Part shown: piece after piece, positions 15,920 through 23,679 of the stretch
How positions within the stretch are numbered: position 1 is the stretch's first letter
Layout: each line of letters starts with the position of its first letter
Source: Nitrospiraceae bacterium
GTDB lineage: Bacteria; Nitrospirota; Nitrospiria; Nitrospirales; Nitrospiraceae
Assembly: GCA_005800255.1 (NCBI GenBank)
Contig: SYGW01000123.1
Coordinates: 1-31,825, forward strand
DNA length: 31,825 nucleotides
Direction: 5' to 3'
Notes under the pieces: model-generated
Told to the model about the DNA's origin: nothing
What the model saw: the letters and a program-made list of their open reading frames with translations, nothing else
Databases searched by the model: none
Translations under genes and position numbers: made by a program

Positions 15920-15963
15920 TGGCCCCCTGTATCTGAAAGCCCGGTGGTTCAGGGAGGGGGCCA
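15920..15963. terminator. Nested hairpin between convergent MOSC and HU genes
   Basis: TGGCCCCCT (15920-15928) and AGGGGGCCA (15955-15963) form a perfect 9-bp stem with an inner CTGAA/TTCAG stem. A second hairpin, TTCCTGA (15974-15980) with TCAGGAA (15989-15995), lies closer to the HU stop. Neither has a long U tract. Bidirectional termination is likely. Confidence 0.6.
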
Positions 15964-15999
15964 CACGCACATTTTCCTGAGGCGGAATTCAGGAAGGGC

Positions 16000-16272
16000 T
16001 TAGTTCAACGCATCCTTCAGTGCCTTGCCCGGCTTGAATTTTGGAACTTTGGCTGCTTTGATTTTGAGGGCCTTGCCCGTACGGGGGTTGCGACCGACGC
16101 GAGCGGCCCGGTGGCTCACTCTGAACGTGCCGAACCCGACCAGGGCAACCGTCTGCTTTTTCTTGAGCGTGGCTTTGATTGCTGACAATGCCCCGTCCAA
16201 TGCTTTGCCTGCCGAGGCCTTTGAGAGGTCGGCATGTTTGGCGATCGCGTCAATGAGTTCGGATTTATTCAT
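16000..16272 (-). CDS. hup: HU family DNA-binding protein
   Basis: This 90-residue histone-like protein dimerises and bends DNA non-specifically as part of the nucleoid. The N-terminal helical [19 protein letters not shown] and the DNA-arm signature GRNPRTGK (residues 60-67) are diagnostic, and the length is exactly that of HU. ATG 16272 is supported by AAAGGGA about 7 nt upstream; the frame is open further upstream but runs into the promoter. A strong promoter precedes it and a pair of hairpins follows. Whether it forms HU homodimers or an IHF-like heterodimer with a gene elsewhere cannot be seen. Confidence 0.93.
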   Translation of the reverse strand: MNKSELIDAIAKHADLSKASAGKALDGALSAIKATLKKKQTVALVGFGTFRVSHRAARVGRNPRTGKALKIKAAKVPKFKPGKALKDALN

Positions 16273-16326
16273 GTAATTTCCCTTTCGGTAATGGGAGGAC
16301 GGTGACAGGGAAGCCCTGTGCGTGCT

Positions 16327-16355
16327 CTTATAGCAAGCCGTTCTCACTTGGTCAA
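16327..16355 (-). promoter_or_regulatory. Sigma-70 promoter of the HU gene
   Basis: On the minus strand TTGACC (16355-16350), a 17-nt spacer and TATAAG (16332-16327) form a near-consensus promoter. The predicted start near 16320 leaves a leader of about 48 nt with a Shine-Dalgarno, as expected for an abundant protein. Confidence 0.75.
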
Positions 16356-16469
16356 GCAACGGAACCATCACTTTGACCTAGTGTTGATGGCCGGATTCGT
16401 GGGGGCGGACGGTGCTGCAGCGGGCAGAGCTGATAGCGGAATAGAGGAGAGAAGATTGAAGGGGGATCT

Positions 16470-17129
16470 GTGAATCGAGTACTCGAGCCGGAACTGATGG
16501 AGGACGAAGCGCAGGCCCGGGCTTATGCGTCGGCGGATTTTTCGCGAGAGAACCAGGGCTTCGTCGGTTGCTTCCGTACCTACTTCCCTGATTTCTTCGA
16601 GGGCCATGTGCTTGATATTGGTTGTGGCCCCGGCGATATTCCTGTTCGGTTTGTGCGCGCAATGCCTGGCTCTCGTGTGACCGGTGTCGATGCGTCGGCC
16701 CCGATGGTGCGGTTGGCGGAAGAGACTGTGCGGCAGGCAGGCCTGTCCGATCGTATCACCTTCCTCTGTGAGCGTTTCCAGGCCGTTGCGCTGGGTGAGC
16801 CGGCCGATGCCGCGATCTCCAATAGCCTGTTGCATCATGTGCCGAATCCGTTGCAGTTCTGGCATCGGCTGCGGCAAGTGGTGAAGCCCGGTTCGCCGGT
16901 GCTGGTGATGGATCTCTTGAGGCCTGAGTCGCCGGAAGAGGCTCAGGCCATCGTCGACCGGTATGCCTCCGGGGCTCCTGATATTCTCAAAAGGGATTTT
17001 TATAATTCGCTGCTCGCAGCCTTTACGGAAGATGAGGTGGCGGCGCAGCTGGCGGAAATGAATTTGAGCCGGTTAATTATTGATGTGCCGGATGACCGGC
17101 ATTGGGTGGTCGGAGGACTTGTCTGTTGA
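16470..17129 (+). CDS. Class I SAM-dependent methyltransferase
   Basis: This 219-residue protein has the seven-strand Rossmann methyltransferase fold. Motif I is VLDIGCGPGDIPVRF (residues 47-61), the acidic motif II is VTGVDASAPMVRLA, and motif IV is AAISNSLLHHVPNPLQFW, an arrangement seen in UbiE/Methyltransf_25-type enzymes acting on small molecules or lipids. The substrate cannot be inferred. GTG 16470 follows AAGGGGGA at about 4-5 nt. Its TGA overlaps the TTG start of the exported SUMF1-domain gene, so the two are translated together. Confidence 0.85.
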   Translation: MNRVLEPELMEDEAQARAYASADFSRENQGFVGCFRTYFPDFFEGHVLDIGCGPGDIPVRFVRAMPGSRVTGVDASAPMVRLAEETVRQAGLSDRITFLCERFQAVALGEPADAAISNSLLHHVPNPLQFWHRLRQVVKPGSPVLVMDLLRPESPEEAQAIVDRYASGAPDILKRDFYNSLLAAFTEDEVAAQLAEMNLSRLIIDVPDDRHWVVGGLVC

Positions 17130-17941
17130 ATGCTCGAGTTCTCCGGCTATTGTGTGTGGGTACGCTGCTTCTTGCTTCGCTTCCGTTTCCTGCTTCTGCT
17201 CAACTGGATCGGCTCAGGAAGTCGCAAGGTTTAGAGAGCCCAGTTGTTAGGGAGACTCCCATGGTCGAGATTCCTGAAGGGACGTTCGCCATGGGATCGG
17301 ACGGAGGGCAGGCGTTAGAGGATGAGCGGCCCAAGCATCAGGTCTGGCTCTCCACGTTCTTCATGGATCTCCACGAGGTGACGACGGAACAGTATGCCTT
17401 GTTTCTTTCCGCGACACACCGTGTTGCGCCCTGGCAATGGAATCTGGTCGATCTGTCGCAGCATGGCGATCGGCCGGTGATCGGCGTGGACTGGGCCGAC
17501 GCTGAGGCCTATTGCCGGTGGAAGGGGAAGCGGCTGCCTACCGAAGCGGAATGGGAGAAGTCAGCCAGAGGAACGGATGGACGTCTGTATCCCTGGGGCA
17601 ATCAGCTCCCAGCTAAGGAGCGGGCGAATTTCGCATTGGGCGCACGGTTCAGCTATAGCCAGGTCTTGATGCCAGCGTTGTCCTACGAGTCGGGCAAGAG
17701 CGCCTACGGGCTTTACCAAATGGCCGGGAATGTCTGGGAGTGGACGCAGGATTGGTATGCTGCGGATTATTACGGAATCTCGCCGGAACGAAATCCTCAA
17801 GGCCCGGAGCAGGGATCATTCAAAGTGCTGCGAGGCGGGTCCTGGTCTGACTTGCCGAAATATCTTCTGGCGTACGGACGATTCAAACTTCCGCCAGAGA
17901 CGCGCAATAGTTATACGGGCTTTCGCTGCGCACGATCATAG
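17126..17941 (+). CDS. Exported SUMF1/formylglycine-generating-enzyme-like domain protein
   Basis: This 271-residue protein has a signal peptide (about residues 1-26, ending PFPASAQ) and one FGE-sulfatase (SUMF1) domain from about residue 48 to the end. Typical strings are EIPEGTFAMGSDGG, RPVIGVDWADAEAYC, KRLPTEAEWEKSARG, YPWGN, GNVWEWTQDWY, LRGGSW and TGFRCARS. The catalytic cysteine pair of true FGEs after the LRGGSW motif is absent: the region reads SDLPKYLLAYGRF. It is therefore unlikely to make formylglycine and more likely a binding or structural member of the fold. The TTG at 17126 is chosen for the GGAGG 9 nt upstream and the TTGA overlap with the methyltransferase stop. Confidence 0.82.
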   Translation: MNARVLRLLCVGTLLLASLPFPASAQLDRLRKSQGLESPVVRETPMVEIPEGTFAMGSDGGQALEDERPKHQVWLSTFFMDLHEVTTEQYALFLSATHRVAPWQWNLVDLSQHGDRPVIGVDWADAEAYCRWKGKRLPTEAEWEKSARGTDGRLYPWGNQLPAKERANFALGARFSYSQVLMPALSYESGKSAYGLYQMAGNVWEWTQDWYAADYYGISPERNPQGPEQGSFKVLRGGSWSDLPKYLLAYGRFKLPPETRNSYTGFRCARS

Positions 17942-17989
17942 TGATGCAGCAAGGGGCAGGCGCCTCCTCTCCCTCCAGCGGGATACGCG

Positions 17990-18769
17990 TCAGGAGTGAC
18001 GTTTCACTGCGAGATGGCTCACGAGCCATTCGCCGATCGCTGTGGTCATCTGGCGGAAATCCTCTCCCCGAGTGAACTGGTGATCGGCGAATGGTAGGAG
18101 ATCCAGACGCTTCGTGCCCCTCAGCACGTTGTACAATCGCCTGCTTTGATGGAGGGGGACACATTCGTCCTGCTCACCCTGCACGATCAATGTCGGGATG
18201 GTGATCCGTTCGGCCGGCCCATAGGCAATGTGGGTGAGGCAGTCTTCGTAGAAACCGTACCGCAGTCTGATTCGCTCAGTGCCTCCCATGATATTCGGGA
18301 TCGTGTCCGTCTCTTGCCAGCGCGCCAACTCTTCAGGGCCGAATGTGAGGAGCAGTTCCTCTGCGAAATCCACCACAGGGCATTTGAGGGCCAGGCAGGC
18401 GATGTCGCGGCACTGGGCTGCCGTGAGGATGGCGACGAGTCCTCCAAAGCTTGAGCCGACGAGTCCGATCTTGTCATGGCCCTTGGCTGTCATCAGATCC
18501 AGGGCCGCCAGGGTTTGCTGTATCGCCAGTGTTGTCGTGATGGCCTCGAACGGTCCCTCGCTCTCTCCTTGGCCGAAAAAATCGAATCGAAAGGTTGCCA
18601 GGCCCTGTTCGTTCAGGAGGCGGGTCAAGGTCTTGTTCGTCGTGCTGTGTTTGCCGGAGAGAAAGCCATGGCATAGGAGGGCGAGACTGGTCGTCTGGTT
18701 CTCAGGTCTGCTCAAGATCCCGGCAATGCTGTGGCCGTGCTGGTCGCGAAAGGTTAGGGCTTCTTCCAT
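17990..18769 (-). CDS. Alpha/beta hydrolase (acylaminoacyl-peptidase/esterase-like)
   Basis: This 259-residue cytosolic hydrolase has the complete catalytic triad: Ser107 in GSSFGG, Asp201 in VQGEQDECVP and His230 in FADHQF. The oxyanion region LLCHGFLSGK and the FDFFGQGESEG strand are typical of short serine aminopeptidase-type alpha/beta hydrolases that act on esters or acyl peptides. Length is normal. It begins 9 nt after the stop of the 12-TM membrane protein gene and has no clear Shine-Dalgarno, so translational coupling is likely. The substrate is unknown. Confidence 0.82.
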   Translation of the reverse strand: MEEALTFRDQHGHSIAGILSRPENQTTSLALLCHGFLSGKHSTTNKTLTRLLNEQGLATFRFDFFGQGESEGPFEAITTTLAIQQTLAALDLMTAKGHDKIGLVGSSFGGLVAILTAAQCRDIACLALKCPVVDFAEELLLTFGPEELARWQETDTIPNIMGGTERIRLRYGFYEDCLTHIAYGPAERITIPTLIVQGEQDECVPLHQSRRLYNVLRGTKRLDLLPFADHQFTRGEDFRQMTTAIGEWLVSHLAVKRHS

Positions 18770-18778
18770 GGGGGGCGA

Positions 18779-20059
18779 TTAGTCGGAAGGCCTGGCTCCA
18801 AACGCCCAGGTGAGTTTGGCCGCAAAGAGGGTCAAGCTGCCCAGGAGCAGGCCAACCGTGACCCACGTCGCGATTTGAATGGAGAGTGACGTGAGCGAGA
18901 AGTTCCAGGTCATCGCAGCCAGCAGGCCGAAGCCCATCGTGCCCAAACTCAATCCTGTCAGTTGAACGGTTCGCCACCGGTTCATGATGGCGGTGAGGTG
19001 ATCCCGATAGGGCCCCTGCTTTTTCTTGCTGAAGATTCGGCTGGTCGCCAGCATGTCAGGGATGCCATAGGATAGGGCCCCCACGACGGTCTGTAGGATG
19101 AATCCAATCAAGGCCATGTGGGTATAGGCCACGAGGTGCAAGGACCCGAACGGCAGTACCGGTAACTGGGGGAATGAATTGGCCCCGACGAGGCCCCCCA
19201 TGATCATGGCGAGGACCAGGAAAAATGTCGCGACCAGAAAGTGATCGGAGGCGGCATTTCCCGATTGGCCTGAGCCGATCCAGGTGCGCAGGAGGTTGTA
19301 GGCATAGAGGCCGATGCTGATGACGAGCAGCCCTCCGACCGCGAGTTCAAGCTGGAGCGACGAGGTGATGAACCCACCGATCAAGACGGCGAAGCCGATT
19401 GGTAGGAGTCTCATGACGAGCGTGGCCAGTCGTGGGCTGTAGAGCTCGGTCTGCAGGATGATCGGCAGGAGGCGATGCGTAAGGCCGATGATGGCCAGTG
19501 TGACGAATCCCAGCAGAATGAGATGCAGGTGCAGAAGCCGCGCATGGGCATAGAACTCCGGCATGAAACGGAAGGCCATCGCGACGCCCAGCGCCAATCC
19601 TGCGAGCAAGGAGAGGAGTGAGAATCGATAGAGCCAGGAGGGACTGGCTGGCTCAGCGCGGCGTTGCCGGGCATATTGCCAGGCGGTCGAGGCGAGAGAG
19701 AGGACTGCCCCAATCACTACGATTCCTGCCATGCCGACGATCCTCATATCCCCCAGTCCGAATCCCACGAGCAATGTCGCCGTCGCGGCGTTCAGGGTGA
19801 CGAAGAGCAGGAGATGCGAGTCGGACGGAGTTCGGTCGCCTTGGGCGCTATGGGACTGGGAGGCGAGCAATCCGCCGACCATCAGCTGAAGGATGCCGCC
19901 GATAAGGGAGGCATGCACATGGACCAGTTTTAGCCAGGAGGGCAGTGGCGTGCCATGGACCAATCCAATCAGGATGGCCAACCCCACCAGAGCGGCGAGC
20001 AGAAGCCAGCTAAACCCTGTGACCAGAAGGCCTAGTGGGCGACAACTGAAACGGCTCAT
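18779..20059 (-). CDS. 12-helix membrane protein with haem-copper-oxidase-subunit-I-like histidine layout
   Basis: This 426-residue protein has about twelve transmembrane helices. Paired or single histidines lie inside or at the ends of helices 2 (LVHVHASLIGG, H47/H49), 6 (LLHLHLILLGF and LTHRLL) and 10 (AYTHMALIGF). This helix count and histidine placement recall cytochrome c oxidase subunit I and NnrS-type haem/copper membrane proteins, but the complete copper-site signature of true oxidases is not visible. It may bind haem without being an oxidase. ATG 20059 has GGAGG five nt upstream. It is followed directly by a cytosolic hydrolase. I do not recognise an exact family; a simple transporter remains possible. 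Confidence 0.6.
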   Translation of the reverse strand: MSRFSCRPLGLLVTGFSWLLLAALVGLAILIGLVHGTPLPSWLKLVHVHASLIGGILQLMVGGLLASQSHSAQGDRTPSDSHLLLFVTLNAATATLLVGFGLGDMRIVGMAGIVVIGAVLSLASTAWQYARQRRAEPASPSWLYRFSLLSLLAGLALGVAMAFRFMPEFYAHARLLHLHLILLGFVTLAIIGLTHRLLPIILQTELYSPRLATLVMRLLPIGFAVLIGGFITSSLQLELAVGGLLVISIGLYAYNLLRTWIGSGQSGNAASDHFLVATFFLVLAMIMGGLVGANSFPQLPVLPFGSLHLVAYTHMALIGFILQTVVGALSYGIPDMLATSRIFSKKKQGPYRDHLTAIMNRWRTVQLTGLSLGTMGFGLLAAMTWNFSLTSLSIQIATWVTVGLLLGSLTLFAAKLTWAFGARPSD

Positions 20060-20127
20060 GGAGTCCTCCGGCAAATAGTATTCATATTGGTCAAGAGGTG
20101 CAGATTATCCAGTGACTGTTGCCTGGT

Positions 20128-20142
20128 TTCCCCAGCATCCTG
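20128..20142. repeat. Possible end fragment of the long palindromic repeat
   Basis: Just after the thiD stop, CAGCATCCTGC repeats the terminal 11 bases of copy 1 (865-874 and its flank), but the rest of the element is absent. It may be a decayed remnant or coincidence. Confidence 0.3.
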
Positions 20143-20946
20143 CTAGCTTTTGAGGAAATAAAAATGATTTGTCGGCCCCGTTCCGTGACCGATCGCCAAA
20201 CTATGGCGAATAGCCTCGGTGAGATAGGTTTTGGCGGCCTGGACCGCATCGTTCACGGATTTGCCGCGCGCGAGATGGGCGGCGATGGCCGAGGCCAGTG
20301 TGCAGCCGGTGCCGTGCGTGTGTGGGGTATCGATGAACTCTCCTTTGAACACATTGAAGAACCGGCCGTCATAGAGTAGGTCGGTGGCCCGTTCCGCCAG
20401 TAAATGGCCGCCCTTGATCAACACATATTTGCAGCCGAACCCGTGAATGATTTTGGCGGCGCGGCGCGCGTCCGCGAGGGTCTTGATCTCGATGCTGGAC
20501 AATTGCTGTGCCTCATGGATATTCGGTGTGACGAGCAGTGCCAAGGGGAAGAGCTGCTTCTTCATGGCGTCGATCGCTTCCGGCTTGAGCAAGGCCCGGC
20601 CGGTTTTCGAGACCATCACCGGGTCTACGACAAGATTTGTAACATTCTGGGGCCTCAGGAGTTTTGCGACGGTCTCGACAATCGCGGTCGAGGAGAGCAT
20701 GCCGGTCTTCACCGCGGCGACGTCGAAATCGTCGAAGACCACATCGATTTGCGCCGCGATGATCGAGGTCGGCAACTCGAAGACGTCGGTGACTTCTTCC
20801 GTATTTTGCGCGGTGACGGCGGTAACCACCGACATGGCGAAGACGCCGTTGGCTGATATGGATTTGATATCGGCTTGGATACCCGCGCCTCCACCGGAAT
20901 CGGAGCCGGCAATGGTCAAGACTTGTTTGATCGATGGTGTGTTCAT
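20143..20946 (-). CDS. thiD: Hydroxymethylpyrimidine/phosphomethylpyrimidine kinase
   Basis: This 267-residue ribokinase-fold enzyme phosphorylates HMP and then HMP-phosphate to HMP-pyrophosphate, the pyrimidine half of thiamine. The N-terminal [13 protein letters not shown] (residues 15-27), the [11 protein letters not shown] block and the C-terminal anion hole [14 protein letters not shown] (Cys215) are diagnostic, and the length is normal. It stands alone, without fused ThiE. It has its own promoter about 150 nt upstream, and a 30-codon ORF ends just before its ATG. tenA, which recovers HMP from damaged thiamine, lies next upstream on the same strand but behind a terminator. Confidence 0.94.
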   Translation of the reverse strand: MNTPSIKQVLTIAGSDSGGGAGIQADIKSISANGVFAMSVVTAVTAQNTEEVTDVFELPTSIIAAQIDVVFDDFDVAAVKTGMLSSTAIVETVAKLLRPQNVTNLVVDPVMVSKTGRALLKPEAIDAMKKQLFPLALLVTPNIHEAQQLSSIEIKTLADARRAAKIIHGFGCKYVLIKGGHLLAERATDLLYDGRFFNVFKGEFIDTPHTHGTGCTLASAIAAHLARGKSVNDAVQAAKTYLTEAIRHSLAIGHGTGPTNHFYFLKS

Positions 20947-20953
20947 GGGCCTA

Positions 20954-21046
20954 TCAATTTGACGGTGATGGTGTGGCGTCTGGCGCGGCTGGATGGGCTT
21001 CAGCCGGTTCGACGGCCAGCAGGATCGTGGTCAGAAAACGATTCAT
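20954..21046 (-). CDS. Possible 30-aa leader ORF upstream of thiD
   Basis: ATG 21046 opens a 30-codon frame, [17 protein letters not shown] then [13 protein letters not shown], stopping at TGA 20954, seven bases before the thiD ATG. The predicted transcript starts about 45 nt upstream of it. The Shine-Dalgarno is weak (AAAGGA 13 nt away). It could be a translated leader coupled to thiD or simply chance in GC-rich sequence. A GGCTG/CAGCC hairpin lies within it. Confidence 0.3.
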   Translation of the reverse strand: MNRFLTTILLAVEPAEAHPAAPDATPSPSN

Positions 21047-21096
21047 TCCGGTGGCGGTATCCTTTGAGGTAGACAATCGATTTATCATTAGCGCAC

Positions 21097-21124
21097 ATTA
21101 TACTCAGCGGGCGCAGCCTGTCCA
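21097..21124 (-). promoter_or_regulatory. Sigma-70 promoter of thiD
   Basis: In the 305-nt gap between tenA and thiD, the minus strand has TGGACA (21124-21119), a 16-nt spacer and a perfect TATAAT (21102-21097). The start would be near 21090, giving a leader of about 145 nt. I see no TPP riboswitch core (no CTGAGA with GGATAATGCCAG-type arms) in this leader. Confidence 0.7.
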
Positions 21125-21134
21125 GCGGGACGAG

Positions 21135-21149
21135 CCATAGTAACTATGG
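21135..21149. promoter_or_regulatory. Palindrome just upstream of the thiD promoter
   Basis: CCATAG-TAA-CTATGG is a perfect 6-bp inverted repeat with a 3-nt centre, placed about 45-59 nt upstream of the predicted thiD transcription start, next to the -35 element. That is a usual position for an activator site. No regulator gene is adjacent. Confidence 0.4.
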
Positions 21150-21215
21150 CCTTGCTACCTGTTTGTGACTGTTTTCTTTTCTTCACGTTCTCTTTCTCTC
21201 TGCCGATGTTTATTT

Positions 21216-21243
21216 AGGGGCAGAGCCTTCCGGCGCTGCCCCT
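21216..21243 (-). terminator. Terminator hairpin after tenA
   Basis: AGGGGCAG (21216-21223) pairs with CTGCCCCT (21236-21243), extended by an inner GC pair. On the minus strand it is followed by TAAATAAAC. It lies 9 nt beyond the tenA stop and should separate tenA from thiD transcription. Confidence 0.6.
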
Positions 21244-21251
21244 TCCTCTCG

Positions 21252-21920
21252 TCACACCGGCCACTCTTCTTCCTTCCAGGCCATCTCCCAGAACATCCAC
21301 TCATACCGCGAGCTGAACACGAATGATTCTCCCATCCGCCGTTTCTCTTCTTGGCCCGCGGTCTTGGCCCACTGATCCACTTTCTTTCTCATCCATTCCT
21401 GCACCTCGGCGAATTCCGGCGAGGCATAGAGCATGAGCCAGTCGCGGTAGGGATGTTTCTGGGATGGCGGTCCGTTTTTGAGTAAATGCCGCCCGACGAC
21501 GTAATAGATCCAGGCGCAGGGGAGGGCGACGACCGTGATTTCTGCCGCCGAGCCAGTATGGGCGACGGTGAGCATGTGTCTGGTGTAGGCATAGTTCGTC
21601 GGCGCCATGGGCACGGAGGACATTTCCTTCGCCGTCATCTTCCAGCGCTTTCCATAATTTTCGTGCAGGCTCCGCTCCACGGTAATGGTTTCTTCTGCGA
21701 GCCTGGCAAAGCGCAGCGCGCTATCGGAGTCTGGCGCTTTGAGAGCTCCGGCCGCGAAGACACGGGAGAGGTCGCCGAGAAACCTCGCATCTTGAAGTAT
21801 GTAATATTTGAATTTCCGCTCCGGCAGCGTGCCTTTGCCGAGCGCAACGACGAAGGGATGGGTGAGTTGCTCGTCCCAGGTGGATCGCGCCAGCTTGCGG
21901 AGATGCTCAGAGAACGACAT
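21252..21920 (-). CDS. tenA: TenA family aminopyrimidine aminohydrolase (thiaminase II)
   Basis: This 222-residue helical protein hydrolyses aminopyrimidines such as N-formyl- or aminomethyl-HMP, or thiamine itself, to recover HMP for thiamine synthesis. The key residues fall at the same positions as in B. subtilis TenA: Asp44 in LQDARFL, nucleophile Cys135 in ALPCAWIYY and a C-terminal acid, Glu207, in SSRYEWMFWEM. It is the Cys-containing TenA_C class. ATG 21920 has a near-perfect AAAGGAGG 9-10 nt upstream. It lies 34 nt after the Tpx-like gene and probably shares its transcript. A terminator follows, then thiD with its own promoter. Confidence 0.93.
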   Translation of the reverse strand: MSFSEHLRKLARSTWDEQLTHPFVVALGKGTLPERKFKYYILQDARFLGDLSRVFAAGALKAPDSDSALRFARLAEETITVERSLHENYGKRWKMTAKEMSSVPMAPTNYAYTRHMLTVAHTGSAAEITVVALPCAWIYYVVGRHLLKNGPPSQKHPYRDWLMLYASPEFAEVQEWMRKKVDQWAKTAGQEEKRRMGESFVFSSRYEWMFWEMAWKEEEWPV

Positions 21921-21954
21921 GCGGCGATTCCTCCTTTGTTCGATCCCGTGCCTG

Positions 21955-22620
21955 TCAGTTCGCCAGGATCAAGGATTTGGCTAAGGCGAAGGCCTCATCC
22001 AGGTCCGGCAGTTGGGCCAGCTCCGGCGTGATTTGCAGATGCCGCACGATGTTGTGGGCATCAATGACCATGACCGTGCGAGCCAGGATGTGGGGGGCCT
22101 TGAGAAAGAGTCCATAGGCCTTGCCGAACTCGGCGCCTCGATAGTCCGAGAGGAAGGTCACGTTGGCGATGTGGGCTTCTTCCGCGAATCGCTTTTGGGC
22201 GAAGGGTGTATCGATGCTGACGGTGATCAGCTCGACCATCTTGTCGAGGCCTTTGTTCCGTTCGCTCAAATAATGGGTCTGCTGTTCGCAGACTTTGGTG
22301 TCGAGCGACGGCACGATACTGATGATCCGGACCTTGCCCTTGCCCTTCGTGTCGAGGATGCTGACGAGTGTGAGGTCCGGCTGGGTCAGTTTTATTTCCC
22401 GGAGGGGCTCGCCGACTTTGATGCCGGTTCCTGAGAGGGGCAGGGGGGCTCCTTTGAAGAGAACCGTATGGCCTTCGCCCGCCATGGTGCTGCCGTCGGC
22501 GATCGTAAAATTCTTGTAGAGGAAACTGGTTTCGCTGAAGCCTCCGGTGCTCCCGCAACCGGTGAGTCCGAGCGTTAGCCAGACAGTAGCGCCGAAGAGG
22601 GTGTGATGTGCTGTTCTCAT
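21955..22620 (-). CDS. tpx: Lipoprotein thiol peroxidase (Tpx-like peroxiredoxin) lacking a resolving cysteine
   Basis: This 221-residue protein has a type II signal peptide with the lipobox LTGC (Cys22), so it should be anchored to a membrane facing the periplasm. The peroxiredoxin domain shows the Tpx start HTVLFKGAPLPLSG and the peroxidatic Cys111 in VPSLDTKVCEQQT. In ordinary Tpx, a resolving cysteine follows FAQKRF; here the sequence is PFAQKRFAEEA, with Ala146 in its place, and there is no other cysteine in the mature domain. It must be a one-Cys enzyme reduced by an external thiol, or inactive. The most similar Tpx enzymes are cytosolic and about 165 residues. ATG 22620 has AAGGA 7 nt upstream; tenA follows at 34 nt. 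Confidence 0.85.
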   Translation of the reverse strand: MRTAHHTLFGATVWLTLGLTGCGSTGGFSETSFLYKNFTIADGSTMAGEGHTVLFKGAPLPLSGTGIKVGEPLREIKLTQPDLTLVSILDTKGKGKVRIISIVPSLDTKVCEQQTHYLSERNKGLDKMVELITVSIDTPFAQKRFAEEAHIANVTFLSDYRGAEFGKAYGLFLKAPHILARTVMVIDAHNIVRHLQITPELAQLPDLDEAFALAKSLILAN

Positions 22621-22686
22621 GCTCTGTTCCTTGGTGAGGCGGCGGTACCCATTTTAGCAAGAATAGGGGAGCCGGTGCTTGCGCTG

Positions 22687-23679
22687 CTAGGGTCGCAGAA
22701 AATGAATGAGTGTTTGATTGACCAACTCCGGTTGTTCCCATTGCGGGATATGTCCTGCCCTGGGGATGATGACGAAGGTCGAGCCGGCGATGGTTCGATG
22801 GAGTTGGTCCCCGGCCGGGAGGGGGAATACTCGGTCTTCTTCACCCCAGATAATCATCGTACGGTGCGTGATCGCTCCAATGCGCGGTGCGAATCGTTCT
22901 TCCCAGAGGGGGAGGTTGGTGCCGATGGTCAGCAGAGCCCGGAAGAGTCCCGGCTGTTGGCGGTTGTGGTTGGACCGGTCCAATACCGCCGGCGTCAGGA
23001 GGGCCGGATCGTAGACGAATTCACGCATGGTGGATTCAAGCATCAGGCCTCCGAAGAGCCAATTGCCGAAGGAGACCAGCCAGGAGGGGGCGCTGGTCGT
23101 CAAGGCGCGGCGAATGGAGGGACTAGCCAGGTGCTCCATCACGTGAGCCGGGAGTCCGTCGATGAGGATGAGCCGTGAGACTCTGGTCGGGTGGTCGAGG
23201 GCGAGCCCGATGGCGAGTCCTCCTCCCATGCTGTTGCCCACGATGCTGGCCTGGGGAATCTGGAGTGCGTCCATGAATCCGATGAGAAACTCCAGCAGTT
23301 GATCGGGACTATATTCGATGTCCGGTTTGTCGGAGAGTCCTGCTCCCACCAAATCGGGGGTGATGACGCGGAAATGGGCGGAGAGAGCCGCTTGTTGATG
23401 TTCCCATTGCCACATCGAGCCTCCGAATCCATGGAGGAGGATGACGGGCGGTCCCTGTCCCTGGTCGAGGTAGGCGATGCGTTGATCGAGGACCGTGACG
23501 GTCTTGATCGGGAGTCGTCCGAGGGCGTCGAACCATGGAGGCAGGGGAGGAGTCGACGTGCAAGCAGTCAGCATGAGCGACAGGCCTATGAGCGAGATGA
23601 GGAGCCAGGCGCGAGAGCAACGAGGTGGCAGCGCCTGGCTGTCGGAGCGAGAGCTAGTCCAGTTGGATGACTGTTTCAT
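22687..23679 (-). CDS. Lipoprotein alpha/beta hydrolase
   Basis: This 330-residue protein has an N-terminal signal with the lipobox LTAC (Cys40) after a positively charged stretch, suggesting a membrane-attached lipoprotein. The hydrolase domain has the oxyanion HGFGG, nucleophile Ser150 in GNSMGG, Asp282 in WGEEDRVFP and His310 in RAGHIPQWE, like epoxide-hydrolase/haloperoxidase-type esterases. The N-region of about 23 residues before the hydrophobic core is long, so a later start cannot be excluded. ATG 23679 overlaps the end of pycB by 26 nt, so it is probably translated from the pyc transcript although no metabolic link is evident. Confidence 0.82.
   Translation of the reverse strand: MKQSSNWTSSRSDSQALPPRCSRAWLLISLIGLSLMLTACTSTPPLPPWFDALGRLPIKTVTVLDQRIAYLDQGQGPPVILLHGFGGSMWQWEHQQAALSAHFRVITPDLVGAGLSDKPDIEYSPDQLLEFLIGFMDALQIPQASIVGNSMGGGLAIGLALDHPTRVSRLILIDGLPAHVMEHLASPSIRRALTTSAPSWLVSFGNWLFGGLMLESTMREFVYDPALLTPAVLDRSNHNRQQPGLFRALLTIGTNLPLWEERFAPRIGAITHRTMIIWGEEDRVFPLPAGDQLHRTIAGSTFVIIPRAGHIPQWEQPELVNQTLIHFLRP

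Noticed and set aside
17942..17989. Terminator between the SUMF1-domain gene and the convergent hydrolase
   Set aside because: Only the 8-nt palindrome AGGCGCCT is present, with no usable loop; too weak to call.
20947..21096. TPP riboswitch upstream of thiD
   Set aside because: I looked for the conserved CTGAGA and GGATAATGCCAG-type arms on the minus strand and did not see them; a covariance search would be decisive.
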